DNA from: Paenibacillus periandrae
GTDB lineage: Bacteria; Bacillota; Bacilli; Paenibacillales; NBRC-103111
Direction of reading: 5' to 3'
DNA: 64,000 nt
NCBI RefSeq assembly: GCF_022458865.1
Contig: NZ_JAJNMU010000009.1
Span: 124,001 to 188,000, forward strand
A program made the position numbers and the translations under genes. Below, piece after piece: positions 1 to 8,700 of the stretch. Numbering within the stretch: the first letter of the stretch is position 1; each line of letters opens with the position of its first letter. The notes below the pieces were generated by a model, which saw only the letters and a program-made list of their open reading frames with translations, was not told where the DNA came from and searched no databases.

Positions 1-791
1 CCTTGTCTCATCAGCTCACGGGCCACCTGAACCGGATATGGTGGCTCAAACCCGAGCTGCTCACAGGGAGTCAAACCCATGCTAGTTTCGGAGCTCAACT
101 CAGGTTGCAGCAGAGAACCATGAGAACCTTCGTTACCATAGAAGAAGGAAGCTGTTGGACCGTCGAACGTGATTTTCCCATCCATCAGTCCGATGACACG
201 AGTTCCTGCTGCCAGCTCTTCCATATGATGTGTCAACCAGATCACAGAAGCCCCCTGCCGATGAATGGCTTGGACAGTCTTAAGCACATCCTTGCGTGAA
301 GTTGAGTCCAGCATGGACGTCGCTTCATCGAGCAGCAGCAGCGGGGCCTTTGCTGCGATACATCCGGCAATGGCTGCCAGCTGTTTTTGTCCTCCAGACA
401 ATTCGGCAAATGGACGATGCATGAGTTTGGCCAATCCTACTGCCAGTAGTGCCTGATGAGCAATACCTGGGATTTGCTTTGGCTCCTGACCACGCATTTC
501 CAATTGGAAAATGATATCCTCCCACGGCGTATCACCAATACAGTAATGCTGCTGCATCACATAAGGCACAACTTCAGGAAGAAAAGCTCTATCGAAATTA
601 CCGGAATGAGCGCTCTGAATCCCTGCAATAAGCTGAGCTAGTGTTGATTTGCCACTTCCGTTAGGTCCGACAATGTTTACCCACTCCCCCGCGGCAATCC
701 GCAGATCGATATGGTTGAGCACAGGGAGTGTATGCCCGGATTGATTTCTATAAACCGTTACCTTGCTCATTATTAGTTCATTTCCTGCCAT
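1..791 (-). CDS. ECF-type ABC transporter ATP-binding protein (partial, runs off left edge)
   Basis: Energy-coupling-factor style ATPase that would power uptake of a vitamin or metal through a small membrane S component. Read on the minus strand, the protein shows Walker A (GPNGSGKST), the ABC signature (LSGGQ), Walker B (LLLLDEAT) and the H-loop (WLTHH) in order, so the nucleotide-binding core is complete; only the C-terminus is missing. I place the start at 791 because an AGGTGA site lies 7 nt upstream; an in-frame ATG at 770 is the alternative. It diverges from bioY across a BirA-type operator, so a role in biotin uptake (BioM-like) is likely, but it could be a general EcfA serving several S components. 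Confidence 0.85.
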   Translation of the reverse strand, partial: MAGNELIMSKVTVYRNQSGHTLPVLNHIDLRIAAGEWVNIVGPNGSGKSTLAQLIAGIQSAHSGNFDRAFLPEVVPYVMQQHYCIGDTPWEDIIFQLEMRGQEPKQIPGIAHQALLAVGLAKLMHRPFAELSGGQKQLAAIAGCIAAKAPLLLLDEATSMLDSTSRKDVLKTVQAIHRQGASVIWLTHHMEELAAGTRVIGLMDGKITFDGPTASFFYGNEGSHGSLLQPELSSETSMGLTPCEQLGFEPPYPVQVARELMRQ

Positions 792-853
792 TATGGGTTC
801 ACCTGTATACTTTCAAAAATTCAAATTGCCTCTTCCACAAGAGGAATAAGATG

Positions 854-901
854 TGCTATACTCCTAATTGTCAACCGAACTTATACATAATAGGTTAACA
901 A
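854..901 (+). promoter_or_regulatory. bioY promoter (extended -10) and BirA-type operator
   Basis: An extended -10 (TG-n-TATACT, 854-862) is followed by an inverted repeat with half-sites TTGTCAACC (868-876) and GGTTAACAA (893-901) separated by 16 nt. This matches the layout of Firmicutes BirA operators. The left half-site falls at the expected transcription start, so biotinoyl-AMP-bound BirA would block bioY, and possibly the divergent ATPase, when biotin is plentiful. The operator is seen in sequence; the regulator is inferred from known BirA sites. Confidence 0.8.
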
Positions 902-919
902 ATAAAAGGAGGAAAATCA

Positions 920-1510
920 ATGAATTCAACTGCATGGAATGTCAGGGGGCTCGTATTCAGTGCCCTTTTCGCAACACTGTTCATCGTATTTAGTATGATC
1001 AAAATCTCGCTCGGCTTTAATCCGGTACCCTTCACATTAGAAAGCTTTGCTGTCATGCTGGCTGGCGGACTGCTGGGAGCACGGTATGGTTTTTATAGCA
1101 TATTTACGGTATTCATACTTACAGCTATTGGTCTGCCATTGCTTCACGGGCAAGGTGGGATTTCACTTATAATTGGCAAAACAGGCGGATTTATATGGAT
1201 GTTTCCAGTTGCTGCATGGGCCATTGGTTGGGTGTCCAGCCGTATACGAGGTGAAGGTATAATGGCTTTCTTGCTGTTGTTCGTTACTATAGAAGCTTTT
1301 GGGTCCTTGCTGCTGTATGCTGGTGGTGCACCATGGCTTGCTTATACAGCAGGCTTATCATTTTCCAAGGCAATGACCCTGGCTGTGTATCCCTTCATTC
1401 TACCCGATCTGCTGAAAGCATTGGTTGCAAGCTTCATTGTGCTTAAGCTGCGCAAGTATGTGCCCTCATTTGCAGCTCCCAAACCAGCATCCCCGCGCAT
1501 TTCCGCGTGA
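920..1510 (+). CDS. bioY: Biotin transporter BioY (ECF S component)
   Basis: Integral membrane substrate-binding component for biotin. The 196-residue length and about six hydrophobic segments fit BioY. Family landmarks seen: the NPVPFTLESF segment near residue 35, a GQGG...GKTGGF region near residues 75-90, and the ILPDLLKA motif near residue 160. The start has an AAAGGAGGA site 6-7 nt upstream. It stands alone behind a BirA-type operator and a terminator, so it forms a single-gene biotin-repressed unit. It may work by itself or with the divergent ATPase plus an EcfT encoded elsewhere. Confidence 0.95.
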   Translation: MNSTAWNVRGLVFSALFATLFIVFSMIKISLGFNPVPFTLESFAVMLAGGLLGARYGFYSIFTVFILTAIGLPLLHGQGGISLIIGKTGGFIWMFPVAAWAIGWVSSRIRGEGIMAFLLLFVTIEAFGSLLLYAGGAPWLAYTAGLSFSKAMTLAVYPFILPDLLKALVASFIVLKLRKYVPSFAAPKPASPRISA

Positions 1511-1521
1511 TTCAGATATGC

Positions 1522-1555
1522 ATCCCGGTCCTTATCCTGAGGGTCGGGATTTTTG
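1522..1555 (+). terminator. Intrinsic terminator after bioY
   Basis: An 11-bp stem (ATCCCG pairing with CGGGAT, extended by two G-U pairs and CCT/AGG) with a 7-nt loop, followed by a short T run. Confidence 0.75.
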
Positions 1556-1629
1556 ATGCAGACAAGGCGATAATCAGGTAAAATCAAACTGGAATCTATT
1601 TCATATTTATTAAAAGGGAGATTATGGAC

Positions 1630-2283
1630 ATGATTTTTAACAAAAATGATAAGCTGGTTATGATAGGCGATTCGATCACAGACGTGGAACGCAAACGGCC
1701 GCATGGCGAAGGTCGCAATGATTCTACTGGAAAAGGTTATGTAGCCGCAGTTAATGCGCTGTTCCATTCTGTATATCCGGAGCTTTCGCTGCGGGTAATT
1801 AATATGGGTATTAGCGGCAACACGGTTCGTAGCCTTAAGGAACGCTGGCAAACCGATGTACTGGATCTAGAGCCGGACTGGGTTTCTATAATGATCGGAA
1901 TCAATGATGTATGGCGTCAGTATGATCAGCCGACAATTAAGGAATCACACGTATACATAGATGAATATCGCGCTACACTCGATGAATTGGTTAAGCAGAC
2001 ATTACCATCAGTCAAAGGATTAATCCTGATGACACCGTTTTATTTGGAGCCTAACGTCAATGATCCGATGCGACGGACGATGGATGAGTACGGTCAGGTT
2101 GTTAAAGAAATCGCTGATCAAAATAACACTCATTTTATCGACATTCAGGCTGCTTTTCAACCTGTGTTGGAGCACATTTATCCGGCTACGCTGGCATGGG
2201 ATCGTGTGCATCCGAATCTGGTGGGGCATATGGCAATAGCGCGTGCTTTCTTACAGGAAACAGGATTTAACTGGAATCGATAA
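1630..2283 (+). CDS. SGNH/GDSL-family hydrolase (lipase/acylhydrolase-like esterase)
   Basis: Probable cytoplasmic esterase or deacetylase; there is no signal peptide. All SGNH blocks are present: GDSIT with nucleophile Ser15, the oxyanion Gly in NMGISGN (about residue 60), GIND with Asn92, and DRVHP near the C-terminus supplying Asp191 and His194. Length 217. I chose ATG 1630 because AAAGGGAG ends 9 nt upstream; ATG 1624 sits only 3 nt from it. The substrate is unknown; relatives remove acyl or acetyl groups from sugars or lipids. It is monocistronic, with no obvious functional partner next to it. Confidence 0.9.
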   Translation: MIFNKNDKLVMIGDSITDVERKRPHGEGRNDSTGKGYVAAVNALFHSVYPELSLRVINMGISGNTVRSLKERWQTDVLDLEPDWVSIMIGINDVWRQYDQPTIKESHVYIDEYRATLDELVKQTLPSVKGLILMTPFYLEPNVNDPMRRTMDEYGQVVKEIADQNNTHFIDIQAAFQPVLEHIYPATLAWDRVHPNLVGHMAIARAFLQETGFNWNR

Positions 2284-2366
2284 TATTGCAGCACATTTAA
2301 AAGCAATCGGATTTATTGGTCATAGGTACAAAATCTGCTCTTCCACATTGTACCTCATTCTGTGGA

Positions 2367-2519
2367 ATGTTACATTACGGTATTCATGGGAAACTGACAG
2401 ATGAAGAAATACGAGTGGTGCGAGAGCTGGACATTCGTTTTTTTTCCTACCGCATAGAGTCTGGTATCCTGATCAGGCAAGTACCGAATGATTACCCTAA
2501 CTTTATGGGGATTGCGTGA
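2367..2519 (+). CDS. Possible small hypothetical protein or gene remnant
   Basis: A 50-codon reading frame, charged and without hydrophobic segments, containing LTDEEIRVVRELDIRFF. I do not recognise it. The frame is open from about 2301 but no start has a convincing ribosome-binding site; ATG 2367 is only weakly supported and TTG 2316 is an alternative. It may be a real small gene, the 3' end of a decayed gene, or chance. It occupies most of the 2284-2597 gap, in which I see nothing else. Confidence 0.25.
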   Translation: MLHYGIHGKLTDEEIRVVRELDIRFFSYRIESGILIRQVPNDYPNFMGIA

Positions 2520-2597
2520 AGAGTGATGACAAGTGCACATAAATCGATATCGATCTGGCAACTATAACTTCGTATGGCTAGCAAAGGATGCGATTTC

Positions 2598-3095
2598 ATG
2601 AAGCTTGTTAATTGTACGATCATTGTTCTTGTCAGTATCTGGTTGAGCTTGATCTTCGGTTCTACAGTAAGTGCTGCAATAGCTCCGTTTCCACTTGAAG
2701 CAGTGCACGAAGAGGGTGTGTATATCGAAATAAACAAAAAAAGCAATTTGCTTACCGTCTACGTAAATGGGAGGGCAAATTACCGGTTTTCGGTAGCTAC
2801 AGGTCGCAGTAAGGATTTGACGCCTGAGGGTGAATTTCACATTGTGACCAAAATCGTCAAGCCCTGGTACATGCGTAAGCAAATTCCGGGTGGTCATCCC
2901 CGTAATCCTTTAGGGACAAGATGGCTCGGGATCAATGTGCCTGGATCCGGAGGTTATACATACGGAATCCACGGAACAAATCGCCCTTATTCGATTGGCA
3001 GTCATGCTTCATCAGGATGTGTACGTATGCACAATAGGGATATAGAATGGCTGTATCGTCACATTCCGTTAGGTACTAAAGTGATTATCAAATAA
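2598..3095 (+). CDS. Secreted L,D-transpeptidase (YkuD domain)
   Basis: Extracytoplasmic enzyme that forms peptidoglycan cross-links by L,D-transpeptidation. Residues 1-25 form a signal peptide; the rest is one catalytic domain. The family motif is intact: His125 in GIHGTN, then SHASSGCVRM with catalytic Cys141 and Arg143. At 165 residues it is a minimal enzyme with no LysM or other wall-binding domain. Start at ATG 2598, 9 nt after AAAGGA; ATG 2574 would add eight residues with poorer support. A role in spore-cortex or vegetative wall modification is possible; context does not decide. Confidence 0.9.
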   Translation: MKLVNCTIIVLVSIWLSLIFGSTVSAAIAPFPLEAVHEEGVYIEINKKSNLLTVYVNGRANYRFSVATGRSKDLTPEGEFHIVTKIVKPWYMRKQIPGGHPRNPLGTRWLGINVPGSGGYTYGIHGTNRPYSIGSHASSGCVRMHNRDIEWLYRHIPLGTKVIIK

Positions 3096-3120
3096 ATTAA
3101 ATGCAAGGTACATGTATAAA

Positions 3121-3376
3121 AAGCTTAGCGATTGAGAAACATATGATTAGCGGTGAAAAAGAGAGGCGTGATTCCGTTGAACCATTCAACGAAACATCGT
3201 GGAAATTTGTTGCTTGACTCCAGATAGAAGCGGAGGGATGTGCCAAAGACACGTTAGGGTAGTACTCGTACTGCAGTAAAGTGACCAAGGTTTCTGACCC
3301 AGCTTTTGGAAAGAGCTTAAGACATTGGACCTATATCCTTTCATCGCTAAGCAGACCCCGAAAGGGGTCTCTTTTT
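3121..3376 (+). ncRNA. Candidate structured RNA with long-range closing stem and intrinsic terminator
   Basis: This gene-free stretch has paired ends: GCTTAGCGAT (3123-3132) is perfectly complementary to ATCGCTAAGC (3343-3352), enclosing 210 nt. Inside are clear local hairpins: CGTTGAA/TTCAACG around a 3-nt loop (about 3175-3191), GTAGTA/TACTGC with loop CTCG, and AGCTTTT/AAGAGCT with loop GGA. A strong terminator abuts the closing stem directly. The layout resembles a riboswitch or free-standing structured RNA of about 250 nt. It does not match the core motifs I know for TPP, SAM, FMN, cobalamin, lysine, glmS, T-box, tmRNA, SRP or RNase P RNAs. Its identity is unknown. Confidence 0.5.
3353..3376 (+). 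terminator. Intrinsic terminator closing the structured RNA
   Basis: AGACCCC (3353-3359), GAAA tetraloop, GGGGTCT (3364-3370), then C and five T. It starts immediately after the long-range closing stem, so the two helices could stack. Confidence 0.85.
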
Positions 3377-3601
3377 GTGTGTAAATATATCAGACAAAAG
3401 TACTATTTGAAGCCGATATTCACAGTTTTTTTACATTTAAATCATAGTTTAATCATGAATATACGCTAAGTTGATCTTATACTGGAGCATCTGTAAGAAA
3501 GCATCCGGAGCCGTTAGACGAAAGCCTTGACAACAAGGGCTTCTTTGTGGAGGGTTAACCTTACAGGGAAGGGACGGATAAGACTACATGGAGGTATGGA
3601 A
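3377..3601 (+). promoter_or_regulatory. Leader and presumed promoter region of the RND locus
   Basis: 225 bp without a gene, upstream of the adaptor gene. A TATACT hexamer at 3478-3483 is a plausible -10, though I find no good -35. Downstream a hairpin (AAGCC-TTG / CAA-GGGCTT, 3522-3542, one bulged G) lies in the presumed 5' leader and could be regulatory. Nothing stronger is visible. Confidence 0.3.
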
Positions 3602-5767
3602 ATGATCAGGTGGATCCAAAACGTATCGAAAAAATGGGTGATTGCCGCCATTGCTATCATTGCGGTGATTGCTGTTGTAGGAGCCTCCTTTCTGAATTGG
3701 GGCGGCTTAAATAGTACTCAGGCGGCTCAGCCGAATGCACCTGGTGCAGGTGCAGGCCAACAGCGTGGTGGCGGGGCGGCGGCACGACAGTTCCCTGTTG
3801 AAACACAACTGGTAAAAATGGCGGAGGTTGGCGGCGGACAAGTTTTTACCGGCTCTATTACACCTATCTATACAACGAATATTTCCTCCAAAGTTAGCGG
3901 CAGAGTAACCGATTTAATGGTCAAAGCTGGTGACAGGGTCAAGGTCGGACAGCCTTTAGCCAAGATTGATACCAGCGCCCTGCAGCAGCAGATTGCTCAA
4001 TCCGAAACTTCGTTGGCTGTTAGCGCTGCTCAGCTTCAGCGAGCTGCTAACGACCAGGCAAACAGCGCGGCAACGGCAGAAAAGCAATTAATCATTCAAC
4101 GCGCGAACCTGGAAAAGGCGATAGCAGATCAACAAAATACGATCACAACAGCCAAACAACAGCTGGCTTTATCACAAGCCAATTATAATAAAGCGATCAG
4201 CGATCAACAAAATGCCATTGCGTCTGCCAAGCAGCAGGTCGCAATATCACAACAAAACTTAAACAATGCTCAAAACACATACAATACGACGCTAGTTAAT
4301 GCGCAAAATACATTGAATGCCCAGCAGGACACGACTCAAACCTCGCAGGTTAGCACGAATAACTCACAGACTTCCTTGCAGCTTGCTCTTCAACAGGCTA
4401 TCGTAAATTTTAATAATGTTCAGGCTGCCTTAGGTGCTAAAAAAGCCGATGTTGATGCTGCTATGGCAAAGGTGCAATCAGCCCAGCTGGCTTTGGATCA
4501 AGCGCAACAAACTACACCAAACTCGCTCAGTTCGGCAACGGCAGCCCTGCTTAAGGCACAAGGGGATTTGGCAGCAGCTCAAAGCTCACAAACGGTTCAG
4601 GTTGCCCAGGAAACATTAAATCGCGACACGGTTGCATTAGCCAACGCGCAAAATACATTATCGGTCATCCTCGACACGAATCAACAAAGTTTGCAAAAGG
4701 ATCAGCTTTCTTATGCGAATTCAGTTGCGTCTCAACAAACAAACCTCAACGTTACTAAAGCACAGGTTGCTCAGTCTGAGCAGGCGCTGTTGACTGCACA
4801 ATCAACAGATGCTGTTGCCGTATCCAGTGCCCAATACCAGCAAGCTGAAACGAATTTGAGAGTGCTTAATGAGCAGCTTCAGGACGGAGTACTGTCTTCA
4901 CCAATAGATGGAGTAGTCACTGTGGTTAGCATTCCGGTAGGACAAAATGCAAGCACTCAGGCTGCGATACTCTCCATTGCAACTGTGGATCCAACGCAAG
5001 CCACAGTAAATATTTCCGAGGCTAATATCGGGAAAATCAAAATCGGTATGGAAATGAAAGTTACCGTGCCAACGTTGAACAAGACGTTTGATGGAATTGT
5101 TGCAACGATTAAGCCTTTATTGGATCCTGTAACCAAAGCTTATAATGTCGATATTAAAGTAAGTGATCCTAAGGGAGAGCTGCTTCCGGGAATGTTTGCA
5201 ACATCAAGCTTAAAGAGCGAAGGACGCAAAGCGGTCATGGTTCCAGCTGATGCTGTACTCAGTCAACCGAGCGGTTCAGCCGCTTTCATCATTCAGGACG
5301 GACGTGCCAAGAAAGTGTCTGTAAAAGTCGGAAGCCTGACGAGTGCAATGTTTGAGATTACGAGCGGTCTTTCCGAAGGCGACGAGTTGGTCGTTAAAGG
5401 GCAAGAATTGCTTTCAGACAAGGCAGCTGTGCAAATTGTCCAACCAGGCAAGGAAGGTCAGAAGCCGCAAGGCGCCCAGCAGCAGGGTGGCCAGCAAGGC
5501 GGCCAACAACAAGGTGGTCTAGGCGGACAACGCCAGCAAGGCGGAGGCCAAAATGGACAAAACCAGCAGGGTGCCGGACAAGGTGGCAATCAGCAGCAAG
5601 GCGGCCAAAGTGGCCAACAGGGAACTCAAGGACAGGGCGGACAACGCAATCAGGGAGGGCAGTCTGGCGGCACCGCTCCAGCGGGCAACAGCTCGCAAAC
5701 TCCAGCTACAGCTAATCCCAATACCGGAACAACCGGTCAAGCAGGGAGAGCGGGTGGCGGTCAGTGA
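3602..5767 (+). CDS. RND-type efflux periplasmic-adaptor (membrane fusion) protein with very long alpha-hairpin
   Basis: Membrane-anchored adaptor of an RND exporter. Residues 13-32 form an N-terminal membrane anchor; the first half of a lipoyl domain lies around 95-123 (SSKVSGRVTDLMVKAGDRV); residues about 125-430 are a Gln/Ala/Asn-rich coiled-coil hairpin; the second lipoyl half follows (SSPIDGVVT), then a beta-barrel. The last 106 residues are almost only Gly and Gln. At 721 residues it is nearly twice the usual adaptor length. Start at ATG 3602, 6 nt after GGAGGT; ATG 3596 abuts that site. The stop overlaps the permease start by 4 nt, so the two are translationally coupled. Substrate unknown. 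Confidence 0.9.
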   Translation: MIRWIQNVSKKWVIAAIAIIAVIAVVGASFLNWGGLNSTQAAQPNAPGAGAGQQRGGGAAARQFPVETQLVKMAEVGGGQVFTGSITPIYTTNISSKVSGRVTDLMVKAGDRVKVGQPLAKIDTSALQQQIAQSETSLAVSAAQLQRAANDQANSAATAEKQLIIQRANLEKAIADQQNTITTAKQQLALSQANYNKAISDQQNAIASAKQQVAISQQNLNNAQNTYNTTLVNAQNTLNAQQDTTQTSQVSTNNSQTSLQLALQQAIVNFNNVQAALGAKKADVDAAMAKVQSAQLALDQAQQTTPNSLSSATAALLKAQGDLAAAQSSQTVQVAQETLNRDTVALANAQNTLSVILDTNQQSLQKDQLSYANSVASQQTNLNVTKAQVAQSEQALLTAQSTDAVAVSSAQYQQAETNLRVLNEQLQDGVLSSPIDGVVTVVSIPVGQNASTQAAILSIATVDPTQATVNISEANIGKIKIGMEMKVTVPTLNKTFDGIVATIKPLLDPVTKAYNVDIKVSDPKGELLPGMFATSSLKSEGRKAVMVPADAVLSQPSGSAAFIIQDGRAKKVSVKVGSLTSAMFEITSGLSEGDELVVKGQELLSDKAAVQIVQPGKEGQKPQGAQQQGGQQGGQQQGGLGGQRQQGGGQNGQNQQGAGQGGNQQQGGQSGQQGTQGQGGQRNQGGQSGGTAPAGNSSQTPATANPNTGTTGQAGRAGGGQ

Positions 5768-8700
5768 ATTTAGCTAATTTTTCAGTCAACAGACCGGTAA
5801 CGATAACGATGATGATGATTGCAATGATCATCATTGGTTCAATTGCAGCACCACTGCTCCCGGTAGATTTGTATCCGAATATGGATATTCCGACGGCAAC
5901 GGTTTCCGTTAACTGGGCAGGTGCTTCTCCAGGACAGGTAGAAACACAGGTTACCAAGCGCATAGAAGCATCCATGGCAACCCTGGCCAACGTACAGTCA
6001 GTCACCTCAACCTCTCGAACGGGAGGAAGCACAGTCACTGTACAGTTCAATTTTGGAACAGACATCAGTGATGCTACTTTAACGATGAGGGACCGTTTGG
6101 ACCGGGTTAAGCGACAACTGCCTACGGATGCAGATGCTCCTGTCGTGTCACGCGCTGACCCCAACAGTCAGCCTATACTGAGCCTGGCGCTCTATGGGAA
6201 CAGCGTAGATCTGGTCACTCTGCGTGATCTTGCAGATAATATTGTTAGCCCTGCGGTTCAACGTGCCGATGGTGTAGCTTCGGTTGGTGTAACAGGAGGA
6301 AGGGTCAGACAAATCCAATTGCTGCTTGATCAGAACAAGCTGACCCAATACGGCTTAACCTTTAGTCAGGTGACTTCAGCTTTAAGCAATGATAATCAAT
6401 CAACGGATGTAGGTTATGTCTACAAGGGTGACCAGCTCGTGCCGTTAAGTATTGCCGGTGAGTTCAAATCCGTTAGTGAAATAGAAAAGGTACGTGTCAC
6501 CTTAGGCCGCGGCCAATCCATTGCACTTGGCGAGTTAGGGAAAATTATTGATACGTATCAGGATGTAACCTTTGATTCCCGTCGTGATGGGGAACAAAGC
6601 GTCGGCTTATCCATACTCAAGCAATCCGATGGCAACACCGTCGCTGTAGCCAAAAATATTCGCAAGTCGATGGAAGAGCTGCAAAGCAAGCTGCCTCCAG
6701 GCGTGAAGCTTGGTATTTTAAATGATTCATCCAAATTTATTAGCAACTCGATTAATACAGTTATTGAGCATACGCTTTTAGGAGCTATTTTCTCGATTAT
6801 TATTCTTTTATTGTTTTTAAACAGTGTGAGAGCTACGCTCATTATCGGGGTTGTTATCCCGATTTCAATTATTAGTACGTTCAGTATGATGTACTTCTCT
6901 CATCAGACGATCAATACGATCACACTTGGAGGTCTGGCGCTCGGTCTGGGCTCGCTAGTTGACTTTGCGGTCGTTGTTCTGGAGAGTATTTACCGTAAAA
7001 AAGCGGAGGGACTGTCTCCAGTCGAAGCGGCCAAACAGGGAACAGCTGAGGTCGGAACTGCCGTATTGGCATCCGCACTGGCACAAATTGCTGTTTTTGC
7101 TCCTACAGTATTTATATCAGGCATTATCAAAAATTTCTTTGCTCCTATGGCGCTCACTGTGAGTTTTTCTCATATAGCGGCCCTGATCGCTGCTATTACT
7201 CTGGTGCCTATGCTGGCAGCGAAGCTTTTAAAGAAAAATCATGAAGAAGAGCTACCTGAAGGACGTTCTTATAATCCGGCTGTATGGTTTGGCAGAGGGA
7301 TGAACCGTTTTACAAACGGTTATACAAGATTGCTGCGTTGGTCGCTGGGACATCGTTTGATTATCGTGCTGATTACGGTATCGATGCTGGGCGGAAGTGT
7401 GTATTTGGCTAAATTTGTCGGCTCTGAGCTGACCCCCAAAACAGATGAAGGCCAATTATTCATTAATATTTCACTGGCACAAGGCACTAAATTTGAAATA
7501 ACGAATGCATTGACTTCCAAGGTTGAAGCACTTATCAAGGATATTCCCGATATCGAATCGATCTTCACAAATGTCGGTAGTGCAGGGGGAGGCGCTTTTC
7601 AGAGCGCATCCACGAATTCTGCCAATATTTCCGTTACACTGAAGCCCTTGGCTGAGCGGAAGTTGAAAACAGAGCAAATCGTCGAGCAAATCCGTAATTT
7701 GACAAATGGCAATGCAGGCGCGCAAATCTCGGTTAACGCCCGATCCTCAATCCGTCTTCCTGGTATTGGTGGAGGTGGTGGCGCTGATATTCAGGTTAAT
7801 TTAAATGGACCCGATATGGCTGTATTGAGTAAGCTGGGTGATATGGTCTCAGAAGAATTACGTGCCATTCCAACACTCAGAAACGTACAAAATACACTTG
7901 AACGCACGATACCAGCCTATGAGATGACGATTGATCGAGAAGCGGCTACCTATTACGGTATTTCGTCCAGAGAGGTCATGACTTCACTGCGGACTGCTTA
8001 TCAGGGATCGGTTGCAACCAATTTCAAAACAGGAGATACCCAAATTTCTGTATTAGTTAAATATCCAACAGAGTTTACGAACAATTTGGAAAACCTCAAT
8101 CAGATCGTGCTGACTACATCTACGGGAACACAAATTCCGCTTAGTGCCATCGCGAAGGTTGAGCCGGGCTCAGGTCCATCACAGATCAGACATATTAATC
8201 AGCAGCGCTTGACCACGGTTCAAGCCTTTGTTACCGGTGCACCCGTGGGCGATGTCGCCAAAATTGTTCAAGAACGTCTGGATACCATTCAGCCGCCTGA
8301 TGGCTATGCAATTTCATTGGGCTCTCAGGCTGATTCCAACAGTACCTTCAGCAGCCTGTACATGATGCTTATCTTGTCTGTCGTCTTGGTTTATATGGTT
8401 ATGGCGGCACAATTCGAATCGTTGTATGGTCCTTTTATAATTATGTTTTCGCTGCCACCTACATTTATTGGTGCCATTCTCGGTTTGTATTTAACAAATA
8501 GAACAATCAATATGAACTCCGTAATGGGAATGATTATGCTCATAGGGGTCGTGGTCAATAACGCAATTGTGCTAGTTGACTATACGAATCAGCTGCGCAA
8601 ACGGGGTTATACGTTATTCGATGCATTAATTGAAGCGGCCAGAGTACGGCTAAGGCCAATCCTGATGACTACAGCGACTACCGTATTGGCAATGCTGCCT

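Noticed and set aside
1342..1851. 169-codon minus-strand frame spanning the bioY end and the SGNH gene start
   Set aside because: Covers two real plus-strand genes and the bioY terminator; no ribosome-binding site.
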